Source of the DNA: Phoenix dactylifera
Lineage: Eukaryota > Streptophyta > Magnoliopsida > Arecales > Arecaceae
NCBI RefSeq assembly: GCF_009389715.1
Contig: NW_024068216.1
Coordinates: forward strand, 33,501 to 97,500
Reading direction: 5' to 3'
Length of the DNA: 64,000 nt
Below the pieces are notes generated by a model. It searched no databases, was not told the DNA's origin, and was given only the letters and a program-made list of their open reading frames with translations. Of the stretch, positions 23,561-34,143 are shown one piece after another (the first letter of the stretch is position 1; the number at the start of each line of letters is the position of its first letter). Made by a program: the position numbers and the translations under genes.

Positions 23561-25210
23561 CGACCCAACAACAATGATAAGGAAAGTCTTATGGCACTAG
23601 AGATGCTGTATGTAGACCTATTGGAAAATCTTTAAAAGACATGGATTCAAAAATTGAGCATATCTACCCAAAATCATGCTGTACCACACTGGCCAGCTAC
23701 CATACCAGCTGGCCATCAATACAGAAACTATTCCCATGAACTGAATGTTTGGTAGAAGACAATCACCATAATAAGTTAATCATTAGATGACTAATCAACT
23801 TGGCATATAAGATCCCTAGGAAAAAGACAATCATCATTTGAATCAAAACCAAGATCTCATGATCCTATTATGCTTCTAATTGAAATCATTAACCATCTAG
23901 TCCAGTCTTCAGCACAAAACGAAACTAACCTCATAGACTCACATAAAAGAAGATAGATTAAAACAAGTATTATACTACTGTATAATGAACAGTTGAAGGA
24001 AAGCACTGCTAACTGAGCAAGAAAGGAGTCAAAATTATGTAAGAACAAGTCTTGGAAATTATTTGTATTTAAACTCAAGATAACACCCCCTAGGGTCAAG
24101 TAGGTGAAAAAAGAGAGAAAAGAAAAGAAAATGAGAGAGAAGAAAAGCATATATGGTGCCAAAAAAGGAAGTATGAGTAGTGTGACAAGGCCAGACATAT
24201 GGCACTGGCTCCAACCTGTTAAGAACATAGCGCAATGCCCTAACTGCTTAAGATCTAGAAGATGATTAAAAACTCCACCAAGATAATATGATAAAGAGAA
24301 ATGCAACAAGAACAAAGGGTCGGACAGGATGGAAAAGGGCTTTTTATCTACACTGACATAAGAAGGATTACTACAAAGGACTATAAGCAAAAAGAATTTC
24401 AAGTGAAAAAGGAATATGACAATTGTGAACATCTGTGTTGGATGAGATTGGGTACAGTTGTTTGTCTAGGAGTTGAATCCATCTCTATCCCTCAATGTAC
24501 AGAGACTCAGCTGAAAAGGAACTGAAAAATGAATGTTGGTATGTGGACACAAGTCATCATTATATGAATGCTCCTTTTTGGTTATGCATACTCCCCTTTG
24601 ACAAATTATATCCCTCTTTAAGTATAAATAAACAAAAAGGCGTGAATTTATTAGATTTACTGAAATAATTCTGATTGATGGTTCACAAACATCCATCAAA
24701 TGTTCCTTTTACAAGCAATTGCTTTGCAGCACTCTTCGAATTAGCTGATGAATTACCAAGGACATTGGGCCCTGCTAATGACCCAAGCTAACCTTTCATG
24801 AGTTGTACCATTACCTACTGAAAAGAAAAAGTAATGCACATAGCATGAGTCCTCATTAAATTGCAACTTCAAGCACCTAAAATTAATTATATGGTTACTT
24901 CCATTCCAAATTAGTGGGGTCAGCCTACTGTTTATAACTTGATATTCCTGTGCTTTGAGTGCTGAAACCTTTAAGGGCAAGTGCTACGCTTCGCATGCTT
25001 TGGTTTTATTCTGCATTTATTACACTGGCATGCGATTTATTAATTCAGAAAATTCCTACTATAAAAATATTGATTTAGTTGCACACTATTTTATACTTAA
25101 GAGGACTTGTAATTGAACTGTGATACCTAAAAATAATATCATTCACAAGCCAAAGAATTTAACCAAGTCTGAAACTAATACATATGAAAATAGAAAATAA
25201 AAATAGAACG

Positions 25211-25569
25211 CCACTGATTACCTTCTCCATCAATGATAATCTAGCACTACCAGTCTCTCATATAATGCATCCTCATTTAGAGTTTTCTAGCACCTCTCTT
25301 CCTTAACAAAGATAGATATACCCAACAAGGAGAAAAAGAATCAGGTTAAGGAAAAAAAAAAAAGCATAAGAGAAGGGAATCATGTCATGCCACTGATTAC
25401 CTTCTCCTCCATCAATGATAATCTAGCATTACCAGACTCTTACATAATGCATCCTCATTTAGAGTTTTCTAGCACCTCTCTCACTTAACAAAGTTAGATA
25501 TACCCAACAAGGAGAAAAAGAATTAGGTTAAGAAAAAAAAAGCACAAGAGAAGGGAATCATGTCATGCC
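25211..25569. repeat. Tandem duplication of a 179-bp unit, only in copy 2
   Basis: Unit 25211-25389 is repeated at 25390-25569 with a few substitutions. Copy 1 has the unit once (about 1660-1845). The event is therefore younger than the segmental duplication, or the extra unit was lost from copy 1. Confidence 0.9.
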
Positions 25570-25682
25570 ATGCAATATCAATATCACTTGCATTTACCTA
25601 TCACTTCACAACAACAGTAAAAGAATCAAATCATCACCAAATTGGTCAATGATTTATAAGCAATTGAGGTAAGATATAGAAC

Positions 25683-25890
25683 AAAAGTTTGCTATAACGT
25701 ACTGAAACGAACGGTACGGAACATGCTATATCATACCAATTCGGTACCGATACATGATACGGAGGGCGTATCATGAACCGGTGGAGTACTGATACTCGGT
25801 GTGCGGAACCGGCCCCATACCATATCGTATCGACACAGTGATAGGCTGGTAGTAGTACGGGGCCCGCTACCAATACAGCGTGTTTATGTA
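25683..25890. repeat. Palindromic GGTAC-rich element, MITE-like (copy 2)
   Basis: Counterpart of 1966-2135, about 40 bp longer, with the extra part rich in the same inverted words (GGTACCG, ATACGG). Class assignment is tentative. Confidence 0.4.
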
Positions 25891-26939
25891 TAGAACCCTA
25901 AACAAAATTTTTAAGACTAGGAGCATAGGCAACATGCAAAAAGCATAACAAAGCCAAGAAGTATAACCCCAAAAACAAACACACACAATCACCAAGACTT
26001 TTTAGCTAATAATGCAATTGTGAATCTAGCATTAGGAAGCCCAAACAAGCTCTAAAACCAAAATGATATACTTTGCCAATTATGTTTTGTGATGTTAATG
26101 CAGAGGTAATTTAATACAACAATAAAGTGTAGAACCTATTATGTGATGTTTTGTTTTGTGTAATCTCAAGTCATGGCTGCTAATGCTATGACTGAACTGC
26201 CAGCTTCAAAGTGAGACATCCACAAGAGGCTTCTCCAAACCATATCTCGGACACACTTGCCACTCTTTCAAGACTTTCTCTTTTCAGAATAATGAAATAG
26301 CTACAGAGTGGTAATTATGTATGAAAGAACAAACTCTTGCAAAGAAAAGAACAAACTTTTGCAAAGTGACTTTCTTTGCGAAAAGTGAATTATTGATGAC
26401 ACCTTTCTTCTGCATTTTAGTATTGCAAATCACCACATTGTCGAATCAAAGGAAACCAAAAGCGGCCAAGAAGAGCATGACTCACCAACAATTTTGTCAT
26501 CATCATATGCACAAATGCGCTAGCCTCATCTGAGAAACTTAGTCAAGTATCCTAACAAGTGATGTCATGCAAACATGCACAATCAGTCCATCTTTAGATT
26601 TTGATTTGATTTGTGATTTATCAGATAGACTCATGGATAACATGGCACCAATTTATTGTTTTGATCACCACATTATCTTTATTTCAAAAAATCCTTGCTT
26701 CAAGGGTAACAAGCTAGCCATATTCTGCTTTACAAATTGAAAGTATAGCATTTCAAGATTTTGAGACCAAGAAAAACCCCTCACAAGCCAAAGCAATATA
26801 TAACGAAAATTAAAAGAAATGGCAAAGAAGAACTTGCAATTGCATGAAACATCAGTTGCTCAAAACAATAACATTCATCTTTCATTTTGTGAATACCATC
26901 AAAACTAAAACAACAGTCAAAAAAGGGTGGGGGACAGTC

Positions 26940-27466
26940 GGAACATCACCAAGCCGGTCGACGACCCGGCCATAAACGGCTCAATCAGTCATGCCAAGGG
27001 TGATCGAGATCGGAAGGTCCGGCAGCACATGCCGGCACATGGATAGCACGATGAGGGTGCACCGGAGCCCCGAAATGATCGCCAGATAACAAGCATAGAC
27101 AGTCATCAGATCATACCCGCCCTGCCCCCAAGAACGCTGGAGAAGACAAAAGTCTCCAAGGCCGAGCCGGATGCCCCTCGTCGTGTCAAACAGCTCAATA
27201 TCTGACGAACGCGAGAAGGAGAAGAAGAGGAAGAACAATGACTCCTCCTCCCAGTCCTAGCAGCAGTCTGCTGCGGCGCATTGCCTCTGATATCTGGATG
27301 GCATCAAGGGGGACCTCTCCTCATCAAGATTCTCAATTTCAATGACGGCGTGATCGGAATCGGAGTTCCGGTTATTGATGGCCGGTCGGCTATCGGGAAG
27401 GGGATTGACGACGGGCTCGAGCTCGACGGACCCGAAGGAAGCGGCAGGGGTGGCCGGGAGGGGTGG
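26940..27466 (-). pseudogene. Presenilin-like pseudogene, copy 2
   Basis: The same fossil as at 3262-4024. It shows RLGLGDF, the same out-of-frame segment after it, YDLMTVYACYLAIISG, then LPDLPISITLGM, which copy 1 has lost. After that it changes frame, and the C-terminal membrane segment present in copy 1 is partly missing. Everything upstream of the variable loop, including the first catalytic-Asp region, is cut off at 27466. The shared frameshift after GLGDF shows that the gene was already dead before the duplication. The later deletions are private to each copy. Confidence 0.82.
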
Positions 27467-28560
27467 CTTTGTGAATAGCAAAGCCCTGAGGACTTTCCTA
27501 AATGCACTAGAGTGCTGAAGTTCATTCCAAGTTCAAGGTTTATGTGACTGTTTAAGTCAGCATTTTCATTGAACTCAGGGTACCTTAACCTACTAGAACC
27601 CTCTACATCAAACTCAATCAATCAAGGCTTCTAAGCTCATCACAACTGCTATCAAACTCTAGCTCTTTGTCCTGCATCCTATGGTCTCCAAAATTATCCT
27701 CTTTAATACTATATCTTGATTGTTCAAATGGCCTCCTTATCTCCTCCTCTATCACAAGCCATCCCCATTCTACTTGAACAGATCATCATCAATATCATCA
27801 TCTAATTCCCTCAAGTCATTGAGGACAACAAAAAAGTCAATATTACTTCCACTGACATTGGCACTACTGGCATCTTCCTAATCAATAATTGCCTTCCCCT
27901 TGTCAAAAATTCTTTCAAAAGCTCCCTTCCTTGTGCTTTCTTTCTTTGACTTAGCAAGTTTCTTCTCCATCCTTTGCTTAGTTCTTCTAGCTTCACGGGC
28001 GAGCCTAGCAACTTGTCTCTTAGCAGACTTCTCAACCCTATCCACTTGTGATTCCTAGTTGCCAGCCTTAGGGTCTGCTTGTGATGCTTGGTTTCCACCC
28101 TTAGGGTCTACTGGTGATGCCTAGGTTCCACCCTCAAGGTCTGCTTGTGATGAAATCATACCTTGGCTCCCCTCCTCAATAATGGTTTCAATTATCTCAC
28201 ATAAACGATCAGTCTCATCTTAAGTGAGCTCTCCACGCAAATTACCCTCTTGTGTGCTTGATTGAGATGATGGAAGTAGGGGCACTTCCTGCTCTGCAAC
28301 CTCAGCAGCTTTTATAACATCTTCCATACATCTCTACGTTGTATCATGTCTCTTGATGACCTGGACCTTCTCTAATATATCTTGATCACTTTGCAAAGGT
28401 TTTAACCCAAGCTCAAAGGATTGTTCAGGAACTAGGTTGTAAAACTAGGTGTAGTTATTGCAACCCAGCTACTTGGCCATAAGGCTCCTCTCATCAGGGT
28501 CATAGTTGTTGAAGTGGTTGACATGGCCCCGCACTATAATGCATGTGAGGTAAGAACTTT
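27467..28560 (-). pseudogene. Decayed MULE (MURA-type) N-terminal fragment with PB1-like domain
   Basis: On the minus strand, broken by many stops and frame changes. Parts resemble the N-terminus of plant Mutator-like transposases: an acidic PB1-like segment (HFNNYDPDERS, FELGLKPLQSDQDIL), an Arg/Lys-rich linker (about 27850-28050), an acidic stretch (LRELDDDIDDD) and then the pre-WRKY segment (YPEFNENADL, LELGMNFS). The last piece runs directly into the presenilin pseudogene. No terminal inverted repeats were found. The family assignment rests on motif order only and is moderately secure. Confidence 0.5.
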
Positions 28561-29290
28561 ATTAGGACCATTATGGTGCAACTCTATTGTACATGAACTC
28601 ATTCTTGCATGTAGTTATAAAATAAATCCTTAGCAAACAAGATCCAACACAATGCATCACAGAATCCATACAGATTTCATACAAAACGACCACAATTTCA
28701 AAGGGGCACCACAACATCATTCTCAATAAGTAATTAAACATATAGGAAAATAAAAAACATTTAATTAAACAAAGAGGAGCCCAAAAATATCTACTTAAAG
28801 AAGATTGCAGTAATTATGCTTCTTGCATTTGTTAACTATGCAAACGTTGCTCTTGCAGTCGGTTCATTTTTAGACAACACATCGATCAGCAAATGAACAA
28901 AACTATGGGTGAGGTATCACTTATATGTTGATTGCTTGTTTGAATGACCTGGCTATAATGTGGTAAAATGTAGAAATTGACACTTGAAGATACTCTCTTA
29001 AAGAAAACTACCGTTAAAGCGTAGTTATTGCTGAAAATAACTATTTGCAAAGATATATTTTGCTACAAAAATATTGAAAGGTAGTTTTTGACGGAATGGG
29101 GATTCTATGCATCTTTATCATGTATCTTTTATATTTCTATATTCACACGTAGATCGTAGTCTTTGTATTTTATAGTCTTTTTGCCACTATACTGTTTTAT
29201 TATTTTAAGACTTTTTTGTTGTATTTTTTTAATTTTGCAATGAATTTCTTTAATGAAAATCATGCTATAATTATTTGAAACCATGCCTTG
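28561..29290. other. AT-rich stretch without a recognisable gene
   Basis: No open frame or motif that I can support. It was split from 41039 onward by insertion of the Sirevirus at ATTAT. Confidence 0.55.
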
Positions 29291-29295
29291 ATTAT

Positions 29296-31243
29296 TGTTG
29301 CCCAGATAGACAACCCAAGAGGGGGGGGGGGGTGAATTGGGTTTTTAAAATAATTTGGCTAATTAAAACTTTGTGGATGATTAATTAAAAACTATAGCAA
29401 GTTATTTAATTAAAGCCTAGTGCTGTGAGTAATGTGCGGGGAAGAAGATGAGAGACAATGCACTACAAACACAAAGTTTTATAGTGGTTCGGAGCTAACC
29501 CTTGCTCCTACGTCCACTCCCCAAGTCTCACTTGGGAATTCACTATAACCCCCTTGGATTACAGCCGGTTGTTTTGCAAGCTCACAACCAAACTTGTTGT
29601 TTTACGAGCTCACAACGAACTCGGTCGGTTTTCCCAGGCTCACCGACTAGAACCAACCCCGATTGTTTTCCCGGGCTCACAATCAAACCCTTACACACGT
29701 TGGTTTTAACTTGGCTCACCAACCAACCTTAAACCCCTTGATTCAATCCCCCGATTGAATCAAGTAAATACAAGAGATAGAAGAAAACAGAAAATAGCTT
29801 CTCAAAAAGCAGATTTAAACCAATATAATCGTAAAGGAGTTAGAAGCCCTCAAACGCTTTTAAGCTGGTGAAGAGGTATGGCTTCTGGAACTCCGGTCTC
29901 CTCTTGAAAGAGTGGTCGACTTGAATGCAGGAGGAGGAAGCTTTGATTGTTGGGAAGAAGTTGTTGGAGCAGTAAATGTAGATCTTCCCTTTTTCGTTTA
30001 AGAGCACTTGGAGAGCTTGAAAACTTGAATGCTTGGAGTGGAATATCTGTTCTCTGCCTTGCTACAGTCCTCTGTGGCTATTTAAGCCAACCCCCACGGA
30101 AACTAGCCGTTACTCTGCTTTTTTTGGCCGTTCTGCACACTCTGCGCAGCCTGACAATATGACCGTTGGTGGGTTGGAGTCGACTCGCGCGATCAGGAGT
30201 CGACTCGGCTGTAGCAGGAGTCGACTCACGCTTTTCCGGAGTCGACTCGGCAACTGTTCCAAATTTGAATTAAAGTTGCCGTCTTGACTGGGAGTCGACT
30301 CGTCTTGACCTGGAGTCGACTCGCCAACTTCTGGAGCTGACCTGACAATTTTGGAGTCGGCTTATCCACTGAAGTCCGTGGATCCAATTTTGAATTTTGT
30401 CCACTCGAGTCGACTCGACTGTCCTGGGAGTCGACTCGAATCTCAGAGCCCGAACTTCCGATTCTCTGTCTTTTGGCTCATCCAGTCTTGGAGTCGACTC
30501 GAACTTCCTTGGAGTCGACTCGGCTCTCAGTTTCCGAAAGTTGGTCTTCTGCCTTTTGACGTGAAGCTTGTCTCGGAGTCGACTCGAATCTCAGAGGCAG
30601 TAACATGGTCTTCTGTCTGTTGATGGTCGCTCAGTCTCGGAGTCGACTCGCGTACTGCGGGAGTCGACTCGAATCTCAGAGTCCGAAAATCGTTCTCTGA
30701 CTTTTTCCTTGTGTTCCTCTGAGAGTCGACTCTTACCTTCTTTGGAGTCGACCTGCCAACCATCGGAGTCGACTCGCGTTCCACTAGAGTCGACTCGAAT
30801 CTCAGACCCGAAAACTGCTCTCTGATTTTTCTTTGTGTTTCTCTTGGAGTCGACTCTTACTACCCTGGAGTCGACTCGTTGAACATTGGAGTCGACTCGC
30901 GCACTTCGGGAGTCGACTCGTTGACAGTTTCTGAGTTGAAGCTTTCTGTCCTTCTGTCTGTTCTCAGTCGGAGTCGACTCGTACTGATCTGGAGTCGACT
31001 CGAGCTCGTGCCAGTGAACTTGATACGCTTGGAGTCGACTCGTGATACTCGGGAGTTGACTCGAGTCTCAGACTTTGGTTCAGCAGACTTCTTACCTTAT
31101 CCAAAATACTATGAACCAAATCTAGAGACACTTGGACAGGATTTTCACTGAAACACTCAATTGAATTCATTAGTAATCACAAGATATACTCAAATGCTTT
31201 GAGCTCATCAAAATCAAATGGGGTTTTAATCAATCACTCCACA
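29296..31243 (-). repeat. 3' LTR of the Sirevirus
   Basis: About 1.95 kb. A run of G bases (29321-29333) follows the first 25 bases. The palindrome array is at 30176-31064. The rest is ordinary AT-rich sequence. Confidence 0.95.
30176..31064. repeat. Palindrome array GGAGTCGACTCG in the left Sirevirus LTR
   Basis: I count 23 perfect copies of the 10-bp palindrome GAGTCGACTC in about 890 bp, plus at least three one- or two-base variants (GAGTCGGCTT, GAGTCGACCT, GAGTTGACTC). Most read GGAGTCGACTCG on the plus strand. Spacers vary from about 5 to 60 bases and partly repeat themselves (AATCTCAGAG, CTCTGA, TTTTCTTTGTG), giving a loose higher-order repeat. The core is far better conserved than the spacers. 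Confidence 0.95.
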
Positions 31244-31988
31244 ATCTCCCCCTTTTTGATAATGACAAAACTTTGAGTATATGTAAAATGAATTGCTCAT
31301 AAAACAATGAAGTAAAATCCATAAATGAATTCAAATGTCTGATAATTTAATTTATCCAAGTTTGAAAGGAGTGAAACATTAAATTTCGGAGTTAAAGCTC
31401 CCCCTTTCATTTGGAATTATATAAGCCTTCATATTATGCAATCAATTGTTTGGCTTATATGTCATTAATGATTTAGCTTGATTAAGATTCAGATTCTCCC
31501 CCTCAACATATGCATTCAACTATGTTTTGATTCTCTGAATTTCCTTTTAATGCTTTGAAGTTTTTGAACTGAATTTTATCTTTTTAGAGGGAAAATCTGT
31601 CAATTTGTTCTTGAGTAGGATTCAGCTAATCTCCGAATATCCCTTGAATAGATTCTGGAGATTACTCCATTAGGAGCCCCAAAAGAGAGATAATGAGCCT
31701 CGAGGTACCGAATCCACTTAGAACAAATTTGAGTGTGTTTTTAAGAGTTTATCTTTTTATTTATTTCTATTGATTTCTTTTACATATTTTTTCATATTTC
31801 TCCCCTTTTACACATTTTATACATATTTCTCCCCCTTTTTGTCATCATACCAAAAAGGAGGTAATCACACACAATCAATCATAAAGCAAAGCACATAATT
31901 GAAGATAAAATGTCTACTCATTGTATTGATATGAATGTGAATACATGTGAGAATACAATAAGTAAAGCAAAGCAAGACTCAAACACAT
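31244..31988 (-). other. Sirevirus 3' region with repeated polypurine tracts
   Basis: On the minus strand AAAAAGGGGGAG lies against the LTR (31244-31258). Similar GGGGGAG-type tracts recur near 31399, 31498, 31800 and 31828. Multiple polypurine tracts upstream of the 3' LTR are a known trait of Sireviruses. No open frame is supported here. Confidence 0.7.
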
Positions 31989-33558
31989 CTATGTCCTCCT
32001 CGAGGATGAAGCTCCCCCTCTCGAGGATGCATCTCCTCCTCTGGAGGATGTGGCACCTCCTCTCGAGGATGGTGCTCCTCCTCTCAATCGGCTCTGCTCC
32101 ATGAGGAGGGTGACTGCATCTGTCACATGTCCGAGCTGCGTGATAATAGACGTGGTGGCTCTGCTATGTGTAGTGGAGAGCTCTGTCACCGACGCCTGAA
32201 GCCCAGTCACCGATGTCTGAAGTGCGTCCAGCTTGTCGATGAGTACATTCGCCAAGCGCTCGGCCCCCTCGGTGGTGGTGTGCATGTCACGACCTATCTC
32301 CTCTCGCATCTGTCGAGTGGAGCTCGTGACCTCACTCATGCTGTGGAACTGGGCCTGGACCAAACTCCGGACATTGTAGATCTCTTCCCGTACATGAGCC
32401 GTCATGTCAGTCACGGCTGTCAAGGAAGGGACCAACTGAGAAGATACGGGTGCAGGAGTGGGGGCAGGCACCGCACCTCGGAGCTCCCGAAGCAGCTCAT
32501 CCCTCAGATCTCGGACGATCTCCTGCCGCAGCTCCCGGAGCTGCTCTGTATCAATACGGACCTCCATAGATGGTGGAACTGAGGAGGAAGGTCCGGCAGA
32601 GGTGGTAGGAGCAGGAGGAGTGGATGGGAGGTCTGGATGGTCTGGAAGGTCTGGGTAGTCTGAATCTGGCTCAGGACTGGGTGATGGTCTGGTGGTCTGA
32701 GCAGTGAGAGTGGACTTCCTAACCCAGATCCCTTCTCTCTTCCGAAACCCCATCCTGTGCATAGTCCCCGTACATAAGCGATCAGTCCATCGCAAGGCAC
32801 GAGAGGGTTCCCTCTCAGGAATGGGAATCTCGTACTGCCTAAAAAGAAGAGTGAATAACATCCCGTATGGGAGTGAGAGCCTAGGTCTATCTAGGGGCTC
32901 ACACATATACCTATAAATGAGCTTTGGAAAGTTGATCAGGGGTGTCCTGAAGGATATAAGACATAATAGCTAAGTCCCTCTCATTCACAAAATCAAATCT
33001 CCCTGTCTTAGGGAAGATGGACCTGGACAGAATGCTCAAAAGGATTCTCACTTCAATAGGAAGTGAGCTAGCAGATACCTCATCTAGGGGGGACTGAGGT
33101 GGATGCCCTAAGACGACCGTAAGGGCCGCAACTCTATCCTCAGGGTGTGCGGGAGCCACCCCTACTAATGGAAGGTGAAGGATATGGGCAATGAGGTCCT
33201 CTGTGACACGCAACGGGACACCTACTACCGTGCCCTCGATACCTCCATCTCCCCGATGGACGGTACTGTAAAACTCTTGAACTAGGCCAGGATAGGTGGG
33301 AAGGTCCAAGGTGAGGAAGTACTCTAGGCCCTGGGCTCTAAGCCTATCGCCTATGGTGAACCCCTCCCGGGAGAGATAGTCGAAATCGACAAACCTCCCG
33401 GAGGTGACGGCCTTCCCGGCCAACGGCCTAACGAGAACCACCCTAGGCGGGGAACGATCCGGAGGTGGTTGCCTCGCGGGATCGTGCCGCGCCTTGGAGC
33501 GCCGCTCGGGACCGGCCTCGGGACGGGACTTCTTCCTAACGACGGTCTTACGAGGCAT
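31989..33558 (-). pseudogene. Env-like third gene of the Sirevirus, one frameshift
   Basis: Two consecutive frames on the minus strand form one gene split near 32910. The first (33558-32911, 215 aa) starts with a basic Arg/Lys/Pro-rich region, then a folded part (FVDFDYLSREGFTIGDRL, LRVTEDLIAHILHLPL). The second (305 aa) continues with LSLPYGMLFTLLFRQYEIPI, a Pro/Ser-rich hinge and a long heptad-like helix (about 32550-32100). It ends in repeats of SSRGGA. Sireviruses often carry such an env-like or transposon-protein gene of unknown function after pol. I see no clear signal peptide or transmembrane anchor, so membrane function is not supported. Confidence 0.65.
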
Positions 33559-33806
33559 CTTGACCTAAACGGGAAGAAAAATACCTAGAGGACGGTGAAG
33601 GACCGACAGAGGAAGCTCGGGATGGACCGGAAATGACATAGGAACGGACGGAAACTCAATGTCCGGCGAAAAATCGACGGGAAAAGGGCTTGGAGACGAT
33701 CGGGGATGACCTAGGAGTCGGCTCTAGGGCTTTGTGAACAGTGGCGGCTTGAGGAAAAGTGTTTGCGAAACGACAAACCTAGGGTTAAAAAGTCGGATCC
33801 CGACTG

Positions 33807-33952
33807 CGAGTCGACTCCCCTGAGTCGCGAGTCGACTCGACCTCGAGTCGACTCCAGAATATGCGCGAGTCGACTCCCGACAGTGTGCGAGTCGACTCCC
33901 CCTCAGCTGCCAACTTTGCGAGTCGACTCCCGCAAATGCGCGAGTCGACTCC
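33807..33952. repeat. Internal palindrome array, opposite orientation to the LTR arrays
   Basis: Seven copies of GAGTCGACTC between pol and the env-like gene. The flanks read CGAGTCGACTCC on the plus strand, the reverse complement of the LTR form GGAGTCGACTCG. It lies in the presumed leader of the env-like gene. Confidence 0.93.
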
Positions 33953-34143
33953 CCCTTAGGAGCCGGCTCTGAAACTTACTCGAGTCGTCTCTAACCTTGG
34001 CACGCACCTAAAAACCATGCCATAATCGTGCCAAATGAGGGAAAAATCACCTAATTAAGGACTGATTTGATGATCACTGCATAGAAACTCTATTTTAACC
34101 TCATTCTAATCATCAAAATCAATTAATCTAGTGAAAAACCCCA

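Larger units (their letters stand above)
23561..27466. repeat. Segmental duplication, copy 2
   Basis: Counterpart of 1-3790, in the same orientation about 23.5 kb further on (about 13 kb if the later gypsy insertion is ignored). It ends abruptly inside the presenilin-like pseudogene, where sequence of a MULE-like fragment starts. The left limit may lie further left, because copy 1 is cut by the window edge. Confidence 0.9.

Noticed and set aside
23857-24432. 191-codon minus-strand frame with hydrophobic segments in duplication copy 2
   Set aside because: Copy 1 (about 300-760) lacks the intact frame, composition is AT-driven, and no family is recognisable.
30176-31064. CRISPR-like array of short palindromes with spacers
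   Set aside because: Plant nuclear DNA within an LTR; spacers vary widely in length and there are no Cas genes. The array is copied with the LTR.
30033-31170. Open frames rich in SRLGVDS or ESTPR in the Sirevirus LTRs
   Set aside because: Translations of the GAGTCGACTC array; they appear in several frames and on both strands.
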